From: Clostridia bacterium
GTDB lineage: Bacteria; Bacillota; Clostridia; Oscillospirales; CAG-272
Length of the DNA stretch: 39,641 nucleotides
Direction: 5' to 3'
Assembly: GCA_017415485.1 (NCBI GenBank)
Contig: JAFQGP010000112.1
Span: 1 to 39,641 of the forward strand
Part shown: positions 8,978 through 17,180 of the stretch, piece by piece
Position numbering within the stretch: position 1 is the stretch's first letter
How the letters are laid out: every line of letters begins with the position of its first letter
Position numbers and translations under genes: made by a program
The notes under the pieces: model-generated
Told to the model about the DNA's origin: nothing
What the model saw: the letters and a program-made list of their open reading frames with translations, nothing else
The model's database searches: none

Positions 8978-9547
8978 TTAATTTGCCGATTCATATAATT
9001 CGCGGTAGATCTCTACCGTTTTTTCGAATTTTTTGACGAATTTTTCGGTATCCTCGTCGGGGATGGTTTCAAGAGTGCCGTCCGCGGCGAGATTTACCTC
9101 GTCGATAAGCCATTCGTCAACAGTGTCCTCGCCGATGAAGATAGCGGCATAAACCGCGCGCCAACTTTGATATTTGGTGAAGAGCTTCGAGAGCTTGTAG
9201 GCACCGATCTCAATATTGGTCTTCGGGTCGAAGAGAAGCCCCGAATCTATCCTGCGCCCGAGCTCGGAGGAAAGCAGATCGTATTCCTCGCGCGTGAGTT
9301 GCATAAGCCCGATCCGATCGCCGTCAACGTGCCCCGAGTCATAATTGCTTTGCATTTTGACGGTGCTGTAGATCACCGAAACGGGCACGGCGTATTCGTA
9401 ATAGCAGGCGATGACGGTGTCGTTGTACTGCCTTGGATATTCCTTCAGGCGGTACTGCGTGAAGAGGATGTCGTAAATAAATCCGCAGCCCACCGAAAGG
9501 ATCAGGATGAGGGTTATCGCCAGAGTGTTCAGAAATTTTTTGCTCAT
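8978..9547 (-). CDS. SLT-fold (lytic transglycosylase-like) protein with altered catalytic residue
   Basis: This 189-residue protein has an N-terminal membrane anchor or signal segment (about 8-28) followed by a soluble-lytic-transglycosylase-like domain. The family block normally reads VIxxESxFxP...GLMQ, with Glu as the sole acid catalyst. Here it reads VKMQSNYDSG...GLMQL, with Gln66 (codon CAA, bases 9350-9352) in the Glu position. The GLMQL loop (80-84) and a later NIEIGAYKLSKL helix are preserved. As it stands the protein may bind peptidoglycan without cutting it, or use another residue. Its start overlaps the coaE stop by 4 bases (ATGA), so translation is coupled. The small size is typical of clostridial YjbJ/Slt-like proteins. 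Confidence 0.82.
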   Translation of the reverse strand: MSKKFLNTLAITLILILSVGCGFIYDILFTQYRLKEYPRQYNDTVIACYYEYAVPVSVIYSTVKMQSNYDSGHVDGDRIGLMQLTREEYDLLSSELGRRIDSGLLFDPKTNIEIGAYKLSKLFTKYQSWRAVYAAIFIGEDTVDEWLIDEVNLAADGTLETIPDEDTEKFVKKFEKTVEIYRELYESAN

Positions 9548-10131
9548 TTTGCTTTGACTAAAATATCATTTGCGGCAGCGCGGAGCTTGTCCGCGTCGCC
9601 GTCGTTGATAACGGTATATGTTGCTCTCGAAGAATAAAACTCATCTGCGGGAGCGGCGTTCATACGAGCCTTCAATGCCTCTGCCGTGCGGTTGTCGCGC
9701 AGGGTCAGTCTTGAAAGCCGAAGCTCGGGCGAGGCGAGAAGTGCGACGGTGAAGTTGCATTCCTTCTCGAAATTTGCCTCAAAGAGAAGTGGAGCATCAA
9801 TGACGGCGCAAACTTTATCGGTCTCTGCTATTGCTTTGCGTACCTCCGCAAGAACAAATGCGTGGGTGATCTCGTTGAGTTTCCCGCGGAGCTTGTCCGC
9901 ACCGGGAGCAAAGACGATGCCGCCGAGTGCGATGCGGTCAAGGCTTCCGTCGGGTTTGATCACCTCCGCGCCGAATTCCGCCTCAAGCGCGCGTGTGCAT
10001 TCGGAGGGAGAATCGACGAGATCATGATAGATTTTGTCGCAATCGAGATGCAGACAACCGAGCTCTTCAAGATAAGAACAGAAAAGCGATTTGCCCGCCC
10101 CGCTGGGACCCGTTACGCCGATAACAGTCAT
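9544..10131 (-). CDS. coaE: Dephospho-CoA kinase
   Basis: CoaE phosphorylates dephospho-CoA at the 3'-ribose hydroxyl with ATP, the last step of coenzyme A synthesis. The P-loop is GVTGPSGAGKS at residues 5-15. The CoaE-specific CDKIYHDL and the DAPLLFEA block of the lid/CoA-binding region follow in order, and R.....R.....A-type Arg residues of the lid are near 150-165. At 195 residues it has the usual length. The ribosome site AAGGAGAGG is strong. It is the first gene of the eight-gene minus operon, 60 bases downstream of a TTGCAT/TATAAT promoter. Confidence 0.95.
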   Translation of the reverse strand: MTVIGVTGPSGAGKSLFCSYLEELGCLHLDCDKIYHDLVDSPSECTRALEAEFGAEVIKPDGSLDRIALGGIVFAPGADKLRGKLNEITHAFVLAEVRKAIAETDKVCAVIDAPLLFEANFEKECNFTVALLASPELRLSRLTLRDNRTAEALKARMNAAPADEFYSSRATYTVINDGDADKLRAAANDILVKAK

Positions 10132-10191
10132 ATTTTACCTCTCCTTCCTGAATTAAACAATATTTCTGCATTATATTATTATACATAGTAC

Positions 10192-10220
10192 ATTATAGCA
10201 CATTTGAGAGGAAAATGCAA
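10192..10220 (-). promoter_or_regulatory. Sigma-A promoter of the coaE operon
   Basis: On the minus strand the -35 box is TTGCAT (10215-10220) and the -10 box TATAAT (10192-10197), separated by exactly 17 bases. Transcription would start near 10185, about 50 bases before coaE. Confidence 0.75.
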
Positions 10221-10228
10221 GAGCTTTT

Positions 10229-10513
10229 CAAGTTAATGTCCGCTTGCGCGGAGTTAATATTGCCTTCGGCAAGTTAAAATCGGCTGCGCCGAGTTAATGT
10301 CTGCTTCGCAGAGTTTATTTTTGAATTTTAGTGTTGCAAAAATCCAAATTATGTAGTATAATATATCTTGAGAAAGTATGAATTTGGATCAAATGCTTTT
10401 CGCAATAGCGAAAAGCTACCTTAACTTCGGCGAAGCCGAACATTAACTCGCGCGAAGCGCGATCTTAACTCGGCGAAGCCGACCTTAACTCCGCGCAAGC
10501 GGACATTAACTCA
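10229..10513. repeat. Mini-hairpin array A, two outward-facing halves around the yjjG promoter
   Basis: This fills most of the 399-base gap between coaE and yjjG. The left half has four hairpins (10239-10252, 10260-10272, 10280-10292, 10300-10312) joined by AGTTAAT-type linkers. The right half has a leading TTTTCGC/GCGAAAA hairpin (10395-10416) and four hairpins (10426-10440, 10448-10462, 10470-10482, 10490-10503) joined by ATTAACT-type linkers, the reverse complement. Read in linker direction, the loops are GAA, GCA or GCAA, always closed by C-G. The outermost 27 bases, 10231-10257 and 10485-10511, are perfect inverted copies. The right half would be transcribed as the yjjG leader; the left half lies between the two divergent promoters. 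Confidence 0.9.
10334..10362 (+). promoter_or_regulatory. Sigma-A promoter of yjjG-murB-whiA(-dnaE)
   Basis: The -35 box TTGCAA (10334-10339) and the -10 box TATAAT (10357-10362) are 17 bases apart. The start site near 10369 would give a leader of about 160 bases that contains the right half of hairpin array A. The promoter lies between the two inverted halves of that array. Confidence 0.75.
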
Positions 10514-10530
10514 AAAAGAGGTACACAAAA

Positions 10531-11211
10531 ATGTATAAATGGCTGCTTTTTGACGCAGACGACACCCTTCTTGATTTCAAGCTTGGTGAAAAGAGAGCGA
10601 TCACCGCAACTTTTGAGTCGGTAGGATTGCCGACGGATGACGTGGTTATCGAAACCTACAGCCGCATTAACGACAATCTCTGGAAGATGCTTGAGCGCGG
10701 CGAGGTGACGAAGGATCGCCTCAAGGTGCTTCGTTTCGAGCAGTTTTGCGAGCATTACGTCTTTGATCTTGACGGCGCAATGCTTGCCGATGCATACGTA
10801 GAGAATCTCAAAAAGCAGACTGTGCTGCTTGACGGTGCGGAGGAAGTTTGCCGCGCACTTTACGGGAAATATAAGATGTATATCATCACCAACGGCATCG
10901 AGGCGGTGCAGAAGGCGCGCTTCGGCGGCTGCGCGATCAAGGATTATTTTGAAAAGTGCTATATTTCGGACGCCATTGGCGTTGCCAAGCCGAAAAAGGG
11001 ATTTTTTGACGCCGTGGCGGCAGATATTCCCGGTTTTGATAAGTCGCAGGCGCTCATCATCGGCGACTCGCTGACCTCGGATATCAAGGGCGGAGTCGAA
11101 TACGGGATCGACACCTGCTGGCTCAACCCGAAGGGCAAGGAAGTGCCCGAGGGAATGAACATCACTTATGTTATCAAGGACATCCGAGATGTTCTTGAAA
11201 TTTTGGAGTAA
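10531..11211 (+). CDS. yjjG: HAD-family nucleotidase, YjjG type
   Basis: The product is a 226-residue haloacid-dehalogenase phosphatase. The catalytic motif I is DADDTLLDF (Asp8 nucleophile, Asp10 acid), motif II is the ITNG block after YKMYI, motif III is the Lys in GVAKPKKGFF, and motif IV is IIGDSLTSDIKGG. This set and the DNLW/LKVLRFEQ cap helices fit YjjG/YfnB nucleotidases, which dephosphorylate pyrimidine and non-canonical nucleoside monophosphates. The exact substrate is not shown by the sequence. GAGGT lies about 8 bases before the ATG. MurB starts 2 bases after its stop, so the two are translated together. Confidence 0.88.
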   Translation: MYKWLLFDADDTLLDFKLGEKRAITATFESVGLPTDDVVIETYSRINDNLWKMLERGEVTKDRLKVLRFEQFCEHYVFDLDGAMLADAYVENLKKQTVLLDGAEEVCRALYGKYKMYIITNGIEAVQKARFGGCAIKDYFEKCYISDAIGVAKPKKGFFDAVAADIPGFDKSQALIIGDSLTSDIKGGVEYGIDTCWLNPKGKEVPEGMNITYVIKDIRDVLEILE

Positions 11212-11213
11212 TT

Positions 11214-12143
11214 ATGGACAGAGATCTTGTTTTGTTGTCGCTTATGCGAAAATATGAAATAGAGGGAATAGAATGCCAAAAGGCGCTTGCGCTTTCCTCG
11301 AGATCAAGCTTCAAAATCGGCGGTAAAGCCGATCTTGCGGTCTTCCCGAAGAATGACTCGGAGCTTGAATATGTCGTTGCGTATCTTATGGATCGCGAGA
11401 TCCCTTACATAGTCGTCGGCAACGGCTCGAACATTCTTTTTGAGGACGAAGGCTACCGCGGATGCGTTATCTTCACCGAGAAAATGAACGAGGTCGCGGT
11501 TGACGGAAACCGTGTCACGGCGGGTGCGGGCGTGTCATTCACCGCGCTTGCGGTGACCGCGAAAAACGCGTCGCTGACGGGTCTTGAATTTGCTTACGGC
11601 ATTCCCGGAAGCACGGGCGGGGCGGTCGTTATGAACGCGGGCGCTTATGGCGGAGAGGTGGCAGAGGTGCTTGAATCCTGCACTCTTTACGACGCCGAAA
11701 AATGCGAGCTCCGCACTCTCCGAAAGGACGAAATGGATCTTTCCTATCGCCACAGCATTTTCTTTGAAAACAAGAATCTTATCTGCATTTCTGCGACCTT
11801 TACCCTCAAAGATGGTAACAAGGACGAGATCGACGCCGTTATGCGCGATCTGATGCAGAGAAGAAGATCCAAACAGCCGCTTGAATACCCCAGCGCGGGA
11901 AGCGTTTTCAAGCGTCCCGCGCCCGACATGTTTGCCGGCAAGATGATCGAAGATTCGGGGCTCAAGGGTTACACCGTCGGCGGCGCACAGGTGTCCGAAA
12001 AACACGCGGGATTCATAATCAATATCGGAAATGCGACCGCGAGTGATGTTCTCGGTCTTGTTAAACATATTCAAGGAGTTGTTCGCCAAAACTACGGCGT
12101 AGAGCTCGAATGTGAGATCAGAAGAGTGGGCTGCGGAGAATGA
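11214..12143 (+). CDS. murB: UDP-N-acetylenolpyruvoylglucosamine reductase
   Basis: MurB reduces UDP-GlcNAc-enolpyruvate to UDP-MurNAc with NADPH and FAD, a committed cytoplasmic step of peptidoglycan synthesis. The FAD-binding signature SFKIGGKADL near residue 31, the GNGSNILF loop, YGIPGSTGGAVVMNAGAYGGE and the C-terminal YPSAGSVFKRP...GKMIEDSGLKGYTVGGAQVSEKHAGFIIN are all present. The Ser in SAGSVFKRP and a final Glu (about ELECEIRRVG) fit the type II enzyme. The length of 309 is normal. Its stop overlaps the whiA start by 4 bases (ATGA). In many Firmicutes rapZ and yvcK lie between murB and whiA; here they are missing. Confidence 0.96.
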   Translation: MDRDLVLLSLMRKYEIEGIECQKALALSSRSSFKIGGKADLAVFPKNDSELEYVVAYLMDREIPYIVVGNGSNILFEDEGYRGCVIFTEKMNEVAVDGNRVTAGAGVSFTALAVTAKNASLTGLEFAYGIPGSTGGAVVMNAGAYGGEVAEVLESCTLYDAEKCELRTLRKDEMDLSYRHSIFFENKNLICISATFTLKDGNKDEIDAVMRDLMQRRRSKQPLEYPSAGSVFKRPAPDMFAGKMIEDSGLKGYTVGGAQVSEKHAGFIINIGNATASDVLGLVKHIQGVVRQNYGVELECEIRRVGCGE

Positions 12144-13018
12144 AGAATTTTACCGAACGGGTAAGGGAAGAAATTTCGGGCAATCTGCCCTCGGCGCAGT
12201 GTTGCCGCCGCTCTATGCTCTGCGGTATCCTTATCAACGCCGATTGCTCGCCGGACGGAGGAATCTACGCAAAGCTTTCGGGCAAAATATCAACAGAGCT
12301 GATGCTCAAACTTCTGCGCGATACTTTCGGCAGAGAGGCAGAGGCTGAATATTCAAACAGCTACGGCAGAATTTCCGCGGAGGTATCATTCTCCTCGGAT
12401 AAGCTTGCCGATAAGCTTCGCGAGATGTCATCGGGCGGGGAAAGTACGCTTTTTAAGTGCAAAAACTGCCGCGCGGCGTTCCTTTCGGGAGTTTTGCTTT
12501 CCTCGGCAAATTTTTCCGATCCCGAGCGCGAATCGCGCATTGAAATACGAATAAACGATCCCGCACGTGCCGAATCCGTCCTCGGCTTTTTCGCTGATCT
12601 CGGTCACTCGCCCACGCTGTCGGGAAGGGACGGAATATCATCCCTCATTTTCAAGCGTTCCGAGGACGTCGAGGACGTTCTGACTACCGCCGGTGCGGTC
12701 AGCTCGGTCATGGAGCTGATGCAAGGCAAGCTGATGCGCGAGTTGCGCGGTCAGGTCAACAGAAATTCAAACTGCGAGATAAGAAACATCGGGCGTGTCG
12801 CCGTCGCGTCGCAGGTACAGATCGACGCCATTGCCGAAATACGCGCGAGCGGAAGATTTGCCGCGCTCCCCGATGAACTCAAGGAAACCGCAACGCTTCG
12901 CGAGGATTTCCCCGAGCTTTCGCTTTCCGATCTTGCGGCAAAACATTCACCCGCGATAACCAAATCGGGACTTAATCACAGATTAAAAAAGCTTCTCGCA
13001 CTTGCGGGAAAGGAATAA
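12140..13018 (+). CDS. whiA: DNA-binding protein WhiA
   Basis: WhiA is a conserved Gram-positive protein with a degenerate LAGLIDADG homing-endonuclease-like N-terminal domain and a C-terminal helix-turn-helix. In Streptomyces it controls sporulation genes and in Bacillus it affects division and chromosome segregation. Here the N-terminal CCRRSMLCGIL, the central KCKNCRAAFLSGVLLSSANF and the C-terminal NRNSNCEIRNIGR...LREDFPELSLSDLAA....ITKSGLNHRLKKL are the typical blocks. At 292 residues it is slightly short of the usual 310 or so. It starts inside the murB stop and lies 20 bases ahead of dnaE. Confidence 0.95.
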   Translation: MKNFTERVREEISGNLPSAQCCRRSMLCGILINADCSPDGGIYAKLSGKISTELMLKLLRDTFGREAEAEYSNSYGRISAEVSFSSDKLADKLREMSSGGESTLFKCKNCRAAFLSGVLLSSANFSDPERESRIEIRINDPARAESVLGFFADLGHSPTLSGRDGISSLIFKRSEDVEDVLTTAGAVSSVMELMQGKLMRELRGQVNRNSNCEIRNIGRVAVASQVQIDAIAEIRASGRFAALPDELKETATLREDFPELSLSDLAAKHSPAITKSGLNHRLKKLLALAGKE

Positions 13019-13038
13019 AAACACAAGGAGGTGCGGAA

Positions 13039-16000
13039 ATGGGCGACTTCGTTCACTTGCATCTGCATACCGAATACAGTCTTCTTGACGGCGCGTGCCG
13101 TATCAAGGATATCCCCGAGGCGGTCATCGCGGCGGGGCATTCTGCCGTTGCAATGACTGACCACGGCGGTATGTACGGAACGATGCAATTCTACCGCACC
13201 TGTACCGAAAAGGGCATCAAGCCCATCATCGGATGCGAAGTCTACGTTGCTCCCGGCTCGCGGTTTGACAGAGTTTCGGGGCGCGAGGGTGGCTCGCACC
13301 ATCTTGTTCTGCTTTGCGAGAATGAGATCGGATACAAGAACCTGACTTATATGGTCTCGAAGGCTTTCACGGAGGGCTTTTATTCGCGTCCGCGAGTTGA
13401 CCTTGAACTCCTTCGCCACCATTCCGAGGGACTGATAGCTCTTTCTGCCTGCCTTTCGGGCGAGATCCCCTCGGCACTCACCGCGGGCGACCGCGAAAGG
13501 GCGGAGAATATCGCAAAAACATACAAGCAGATCTTCGGAAAAGATCATTTTTATATCGAGCTCCAGAACCACGGCATTGCGGAGGAAAGGCAGATCCTGC
13601 CCGAACTTTATGAGCTTGCTTGCGCGCTTGATCTCCCCGTTGTAGCCACCAACGACGTGCATTATCTTCGTAAGAGCGATGCGCGCGCGCAGACCGTTCT
13701 TATGTGTATTCAGACGAATACCACAATGGCGGATGGCGGCAGACCGGGATTTGAAACCGAAGAGTTTTACTATAAATCAACACAGGAAATGGAGCGCCTT
13801 TTCGGCGGCTTTACGGGTGCGATCGAAAACACGGTCAAGATCGCGGAAAGATGTAATCTTGTCTTTGAGGACAAGGGTTATCTCCTGCCGACCTATCCTC
13901 TCCGCGAGGGTGAGAATGCGGCGGACTTGCTCCGTCTTCGCACTTATGAGGGCATCGAGCGTTTGATGCTCGCGGGCAGACTCCCCGCAGAGGGCTTTAC
14001 ACTCACAGATTATATGGAACGCGCAGATTACGAGCTCGACGTCATCCATTCGATGGGATTTGATGATTACTTCCTCATCGTTTCGGATTACGTTGGATTT
14101 GCGAAGGGCGCGGGCATACCCGTCGGTCCCGGCAGAGGTTCGGGATGCGGAAGCCTTGTTGCGTTCGGCACGGGGATCACCGATATCGACCCGCTTCGAT
14201 TTGATCTTCTATTTGAGAGATTCCTCAACCCTGAGCGAGTCAGTATGCCCGATATTGATATCGACTTCTGCTACAACCGCCGCGACGAGGTATTGGCTTA
14301 CGTCAAGGATAAATACGGCACGGATCGCGTTTCGCAGATCATAACCTTCGGCACACTTGCCGCGCGCGCGGCTATCCGCGATTGCGGACGTGCTCTCGGT
14401 ATGAGCTATGCCGACGTTGACGAGATCGCAAAGCTCGTTCCCCGTGAGCTTGACGTTACGATAGATCAGGCTCTCCTCGTTCCCGCGCTTAAAGAAAAAT
14501 ACGAATCATCCGACGATATTCGCGAGCTTATCGACACGGCGCGCCTGCTTGAGGGTATGCCGCGAAACGTGTCGATCCACGCCGCGGGCGTCGTTATCAC
14601 CGAGCGACCCGTTTACGAATATCTGCCGCTTGCGGTATCGGGCGGTGCGGTCATAACTCAGTTCGATATGGACACCGTTGCGTCCCTCGGACTTTTGAAA
14701 TTCGACTTCCTTGCTTTGCGTTATCTGACCATAATTGATGACGCGGTCAAGATGATAAAAGAAAAAACACCCGATTTTGAGATCGAAAAGGTCGATCTTG
14801 GCGACAAAAAGACCTATGAGCTCATCTCCTCGGGGCAGACGAGCGGAGTTTTTCAGCTTGAATCTTCCGGAATGAAGGCGATGCTCCAGAATCTTTGCCC
14901 GGAGAATATTGATGACATTCTCGCCGCGATCGCGCTTTACCGCCCGGGACCGATGGAGTCGATTCCGAGATATATCGAGGGCAAGAACGCCCCCGAAAGC
15001 GTAAAATATGCACATCCCCTGCTTGAGCCGATACTCCGCCCGACTTACGGATGTATCGTTTATCAGGAGCAGGTTATGAATATCTTCCGCACGGTTGCGG
15101 GATTCTCGTTCGGACGTGCGGATATCGTGCGCCGCGCGATGTCAAAGAAAAAAGCCTCCGCACTTGCGGCGGAGAGGGATAATTTCATAAACGGTGCCGC
15201 AGAACGCGGTGTTGAGCGCGAGATCGCGGAGCAGCTATTTGAGGATATGTCAAGCTTTGCTTCCTATGCCTTCAACAAGAGCCACGCGGCGGCTTACGCT
15301 ATGCTTTCCTTCCGAACCGCATATCTCAAGGCGCACCATCCGCGCGAGTATTTCTCTGCGCTTTTGACCTCGGTACTCGGCAATGCCGATAAGATCGCGG
15401 AATATATCGCCGAGGCGAACCGCGCGGGCATCCGCGTTCTTCCGCCCGACATCAACCGCAGTATGCTTGATTTCCACGTCAGCGACAAGGACATCACCTT
15501 CGGACTTTTAGCACTCAAAAACGTGGGACGTCAGTTCGTTGACAGACTTATTCTCGAAAGGATCGACAGACCTTTTTCGTCATTCTCGGATTTCCTTGAC
15601 AGAATGTCGGACGGCGATCTCAACCGCAGAATGGTCGAGTCGCTGATAAAGGCGGGTGCGTTCGATTCGCTCGGCGTTTACCGCTCGCGTCTGCTTGCAA
15701 CGCTTGACGAAGCGCTCGGAGCAATTTCACGCAAGAAAAACGGCAATATTGCGGGGCAGATGGATATGTTCTCGATGCCCGATGCCGTCGAGGGTGCGGG
15801 CGAGAGCATCGTTTACCCCGAGATTCCCGAATTTCCGACGAAGGATTTGCTCTATATGGAACGCGAAGCGGCGGGACTCTTCTTCTCGGGTCACCTGCTT
15901 GACGGTTACGGACTCCATATCAAATCGCTTTCGCCGCAAAGCATTGTCGAAGTCGCGGGAAAAGAGGACGAGGAGGAAGAGGAAACTCTTGCCGACGGAA

Positions 16001-16566
16001 CAAAGGTCTGCCTTTGCGGAATAATTTCCTCGGTAACTCAAAAAACGACCCGAAAGGGCGACGCGATGGCTTTCGCAACGCTCGAGGACAAGTCGGGCTC
16101 GCTTGAGCTTGTCGTTTTCTCGAAGCAGTATGAAGCCTATCGCCGACACATAGATGAGGACAATGCGGTTTGCATCACGGGCACCGTTTCACGCCGCGAC
16201 GGCGAGCGGGCAAAGGTGCTTGTGAACACAGCCGCAATGCTTCTGACAGATGAAGATTTCAAGCGTCGCAAGCCCGAGCCGCCGAAGCCGCAGCCTCAGA
16301 AACCTCCCACACCGAGCACGGCAAGACCCGTGTCCGAACGCCCGAAGGCGGTTTCCGTGGTCTATATACGCGTGCCTTCAAGGAATTCCGAGATCTACAA
16401 AAAATGCGAGAATATCGTTGAGATCTTCGAGGGCTTCACGCGCGTCAGCTTCTATTTTGCCGATACGAAAAAATATGCCGATCACATCCACGGCATGGCT
16501 CTCGGCGACGTTCAGATAGCCGAGCTTCGCCGCCTTGCGGGCGATGATTCGGTCGTTCTCAAGTGA
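13039..16566 (+). CDS. dnaE: DNA polymerase III subunit alpha
   Basis: This 1175-residue DnaE-type replicative polymerase starts with a PHP domain whose metal-binding motif looks intact (HLHLHTEYSLLDGA near residue 6, then MTDHGGMYG). The catalytic palm has VGPGRGSGCGSLVAF and PDIDIDF with Asp405 and Asp407; the third Asp lies in the later ITQFDMDTVASLGLLKFDFL region. The fingers contain YRPGPMESIPRYI and YGCIVYQEQVM. A helix-hairpin-helix segment and an OB-fold region (CGIISSVTQKTTRKGDAMAFATLEDKSG split over residues about 990-1020) follow. The strong site AAGGAGGT precedes the ATG. Linked to whiA as in other Clostridia. Low-GC Gram-positives usually also carry polC elsewhere, and DnaE then extends primers. 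Confidence 0.96.
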   Translation: MGDFVHLHLHTEYSLLDGACRIKDIPEAVIAAGHSAVAMTDHGGMYGTMQFYRTCTEKGIKPIIGCEVYVAPGSRFDRVSGREGGSHHLVLLCENEIGYKNLTYMVSKAFTEGFYSRPRVDLELLRHHSEGLIALSACLSGEIPSALTAGDRERAENIAKTYKQIFGKDHFYIELQNHGIAEERQILPELYELACALDLPVVATNDVHYLRKSDARAQTVLMCIQTNTTMADGGRPGFETEEFYYKSTQEMERLFGGFTGAIENTVKIAERCNLVFEDKGYLLPTYPLREGENAADLLRLRTYEGIERLMLAGRLPAEGFTLTDYMERADYELDVIHSMGFDDYFLIVSDYVGFAKGAGIPVGPGRGSGCGSLVAFGTGITDIDPLRFDLLFERFLNPERVSMPDIDIDFCYNRRDEVLAYVKDKYGTDRVSQIITFGTLAARAAIRDCGRALGMSYADVDEIAKLVPRELDVTIDQALLVPALKEKYESSDDIRELIDTARLLEGMPRNVSIHAAGVVITERPVYEYLPLAVSGGAVITQFDMDTVASLGLLKFDFLALRYLTIIDDAVKMIKEKTPDFEIEKVDLGDKKTYELISSGQTSGVFQLESSGMKAMLQNLCPENIDDILAAIALYRPGPMESIPRYIEGKNAPESVKYAHPLLEPILRPTYGCIVYQEQVMNIFRTVAGFSFGRADIVRRAMSKKKASALAAERDNFINGAAERGVEREIAEQLFEDMSSFASYAFNKSHAAAYAMLSFRTAYLKAHHPREYFSALLTSVLGNADKIAEYIAEANRAGIRVLPPDINRSMLDFHVSDKDITFGLLALKNVGRQFVDRLILERIDRPFSSFSDFLDRMSDGDLNRRMVESLIKAGAFDSLGVYRSRLLATLDEALGAISRKKNGNIAGQMDMFSMPDAVEGAGESIVYPEIPEFPTKDLLYMEREAAGLFFSGHLLDGYGLHIKSLSPQSIVEVAGKEDEEEEETLADGTKVCLCGIISSVTQKTTRKGDAMAFATLEDKSGSLELVVFSKQYEAYRRHIDEDNAVCITGTVSRRDGERAKVLVNTAAMLLTDEDFKRRKPEPPKPQPQKPPTPSTARPVSERPKAVSVVYIRVPSRNSEIYKKCENIVEIFEGFTRVSFYFADTKKYADHIHGMALGDVQIAELRRLAGDDSVVLK

Positions 16567-17064
16567 TCACGAAATAATATCGTAGATCGCGCTCATCGCA
16601 GATCTTTCATCCGAAAACAAGATCCCCGAAATGAGGGCTTCGCGGTCTTTCGGATGAAGCGATGAGGTGTCGATAATACGCTCGCAGACGGGTGTACCGT
16701 CTGGTGCGTTTACAATTAATCTGTCGCCGTCGAGCTTCAGCGTGTAGCCGGAAGGAGCCTCAGTTGTTTCTTCTACATCTGTTGTAACTTCCATTGTGCT
16801 TTCTTCGGGAGCTTCGGTTTGTTGCGGAAGCGTTTCGCTTTCGGTTATTTCCGAAGTTTCTTCGGGAAGGGCAGACGTTTCGGGAGCGGCGGTAGTTTCG
16901 GGCGATCTTGTCGGTTCTTCGGTGCGGATGTCTTCCGCCTCGGTGGCTGATGTGAGCATAGCCTCGTACCTGCTTCGCGCGACCGCAAAAACGGCAAAAG
17001 CCGAAACCACGAGCGCGGCGACGGAAACGGTTATGAATGCTACAATGAGATTTTTAGTGTTCAT
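16567..17064 (-). CDS. Membrane-anchored protein with Thr/Glu/Pro-rich linker and possible BofC-like C-terminal domain
   Basis: This 165-residue protein has one N-terminal transmembrane segment (about 6-29), then some 65 residues dominated by Thr, Glu, Pro and Ser that form a disordered outward linker, then a folded tail of about 60 residues (YTLKLDGDRLIVN to the end IYDIIS). The tail pattern (strand, D-G, VY/VN strand, acidic turn, LP.KDRE.L..GI, helix, closing hydrophobic helix) resembles the C-terminal domain of clostridial BofC-like proteins. I rate that as a possible match only. Its stop codon directly abuts the dnaE stop, forming TGATCA, with no base in between and no terminator. It diverges from the penicillin-binding protein gene, so an envelope role is plausible. 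Confidence 0.75.
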   Translation of the reverse strand: MNTKNLIVAFITVSVAALVVSAFAVFAVARSRYEAMLTSATEAEDIRTEEPTRSPETTAAPETSALPEETSEITESETLPQQTEAPEESTMEVTTDVEETTEAPSGYTLKLDGDRLIVNAPDGTPVCERIIDTSSLHPKDREALISGILFSDERSAMSAIYDIIS

Positions 17065-17180
17065 TTTACCCTCTGCAGATAAATATTTTGCTTTCGCTGA
17101 AGATATTATCGTCCAAAATTCATAAAATATTCAAAAATGTATGATAATATGATATAAGCGAATCTTTTAGGAGATCATAA

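Noticed and set aside
10229..10513. CRISPR array
   Set aside because: The repeated part is a 7-10 base linker, the variable parts are self-complementary, the halves face opposite ways, and no cas gene is present.
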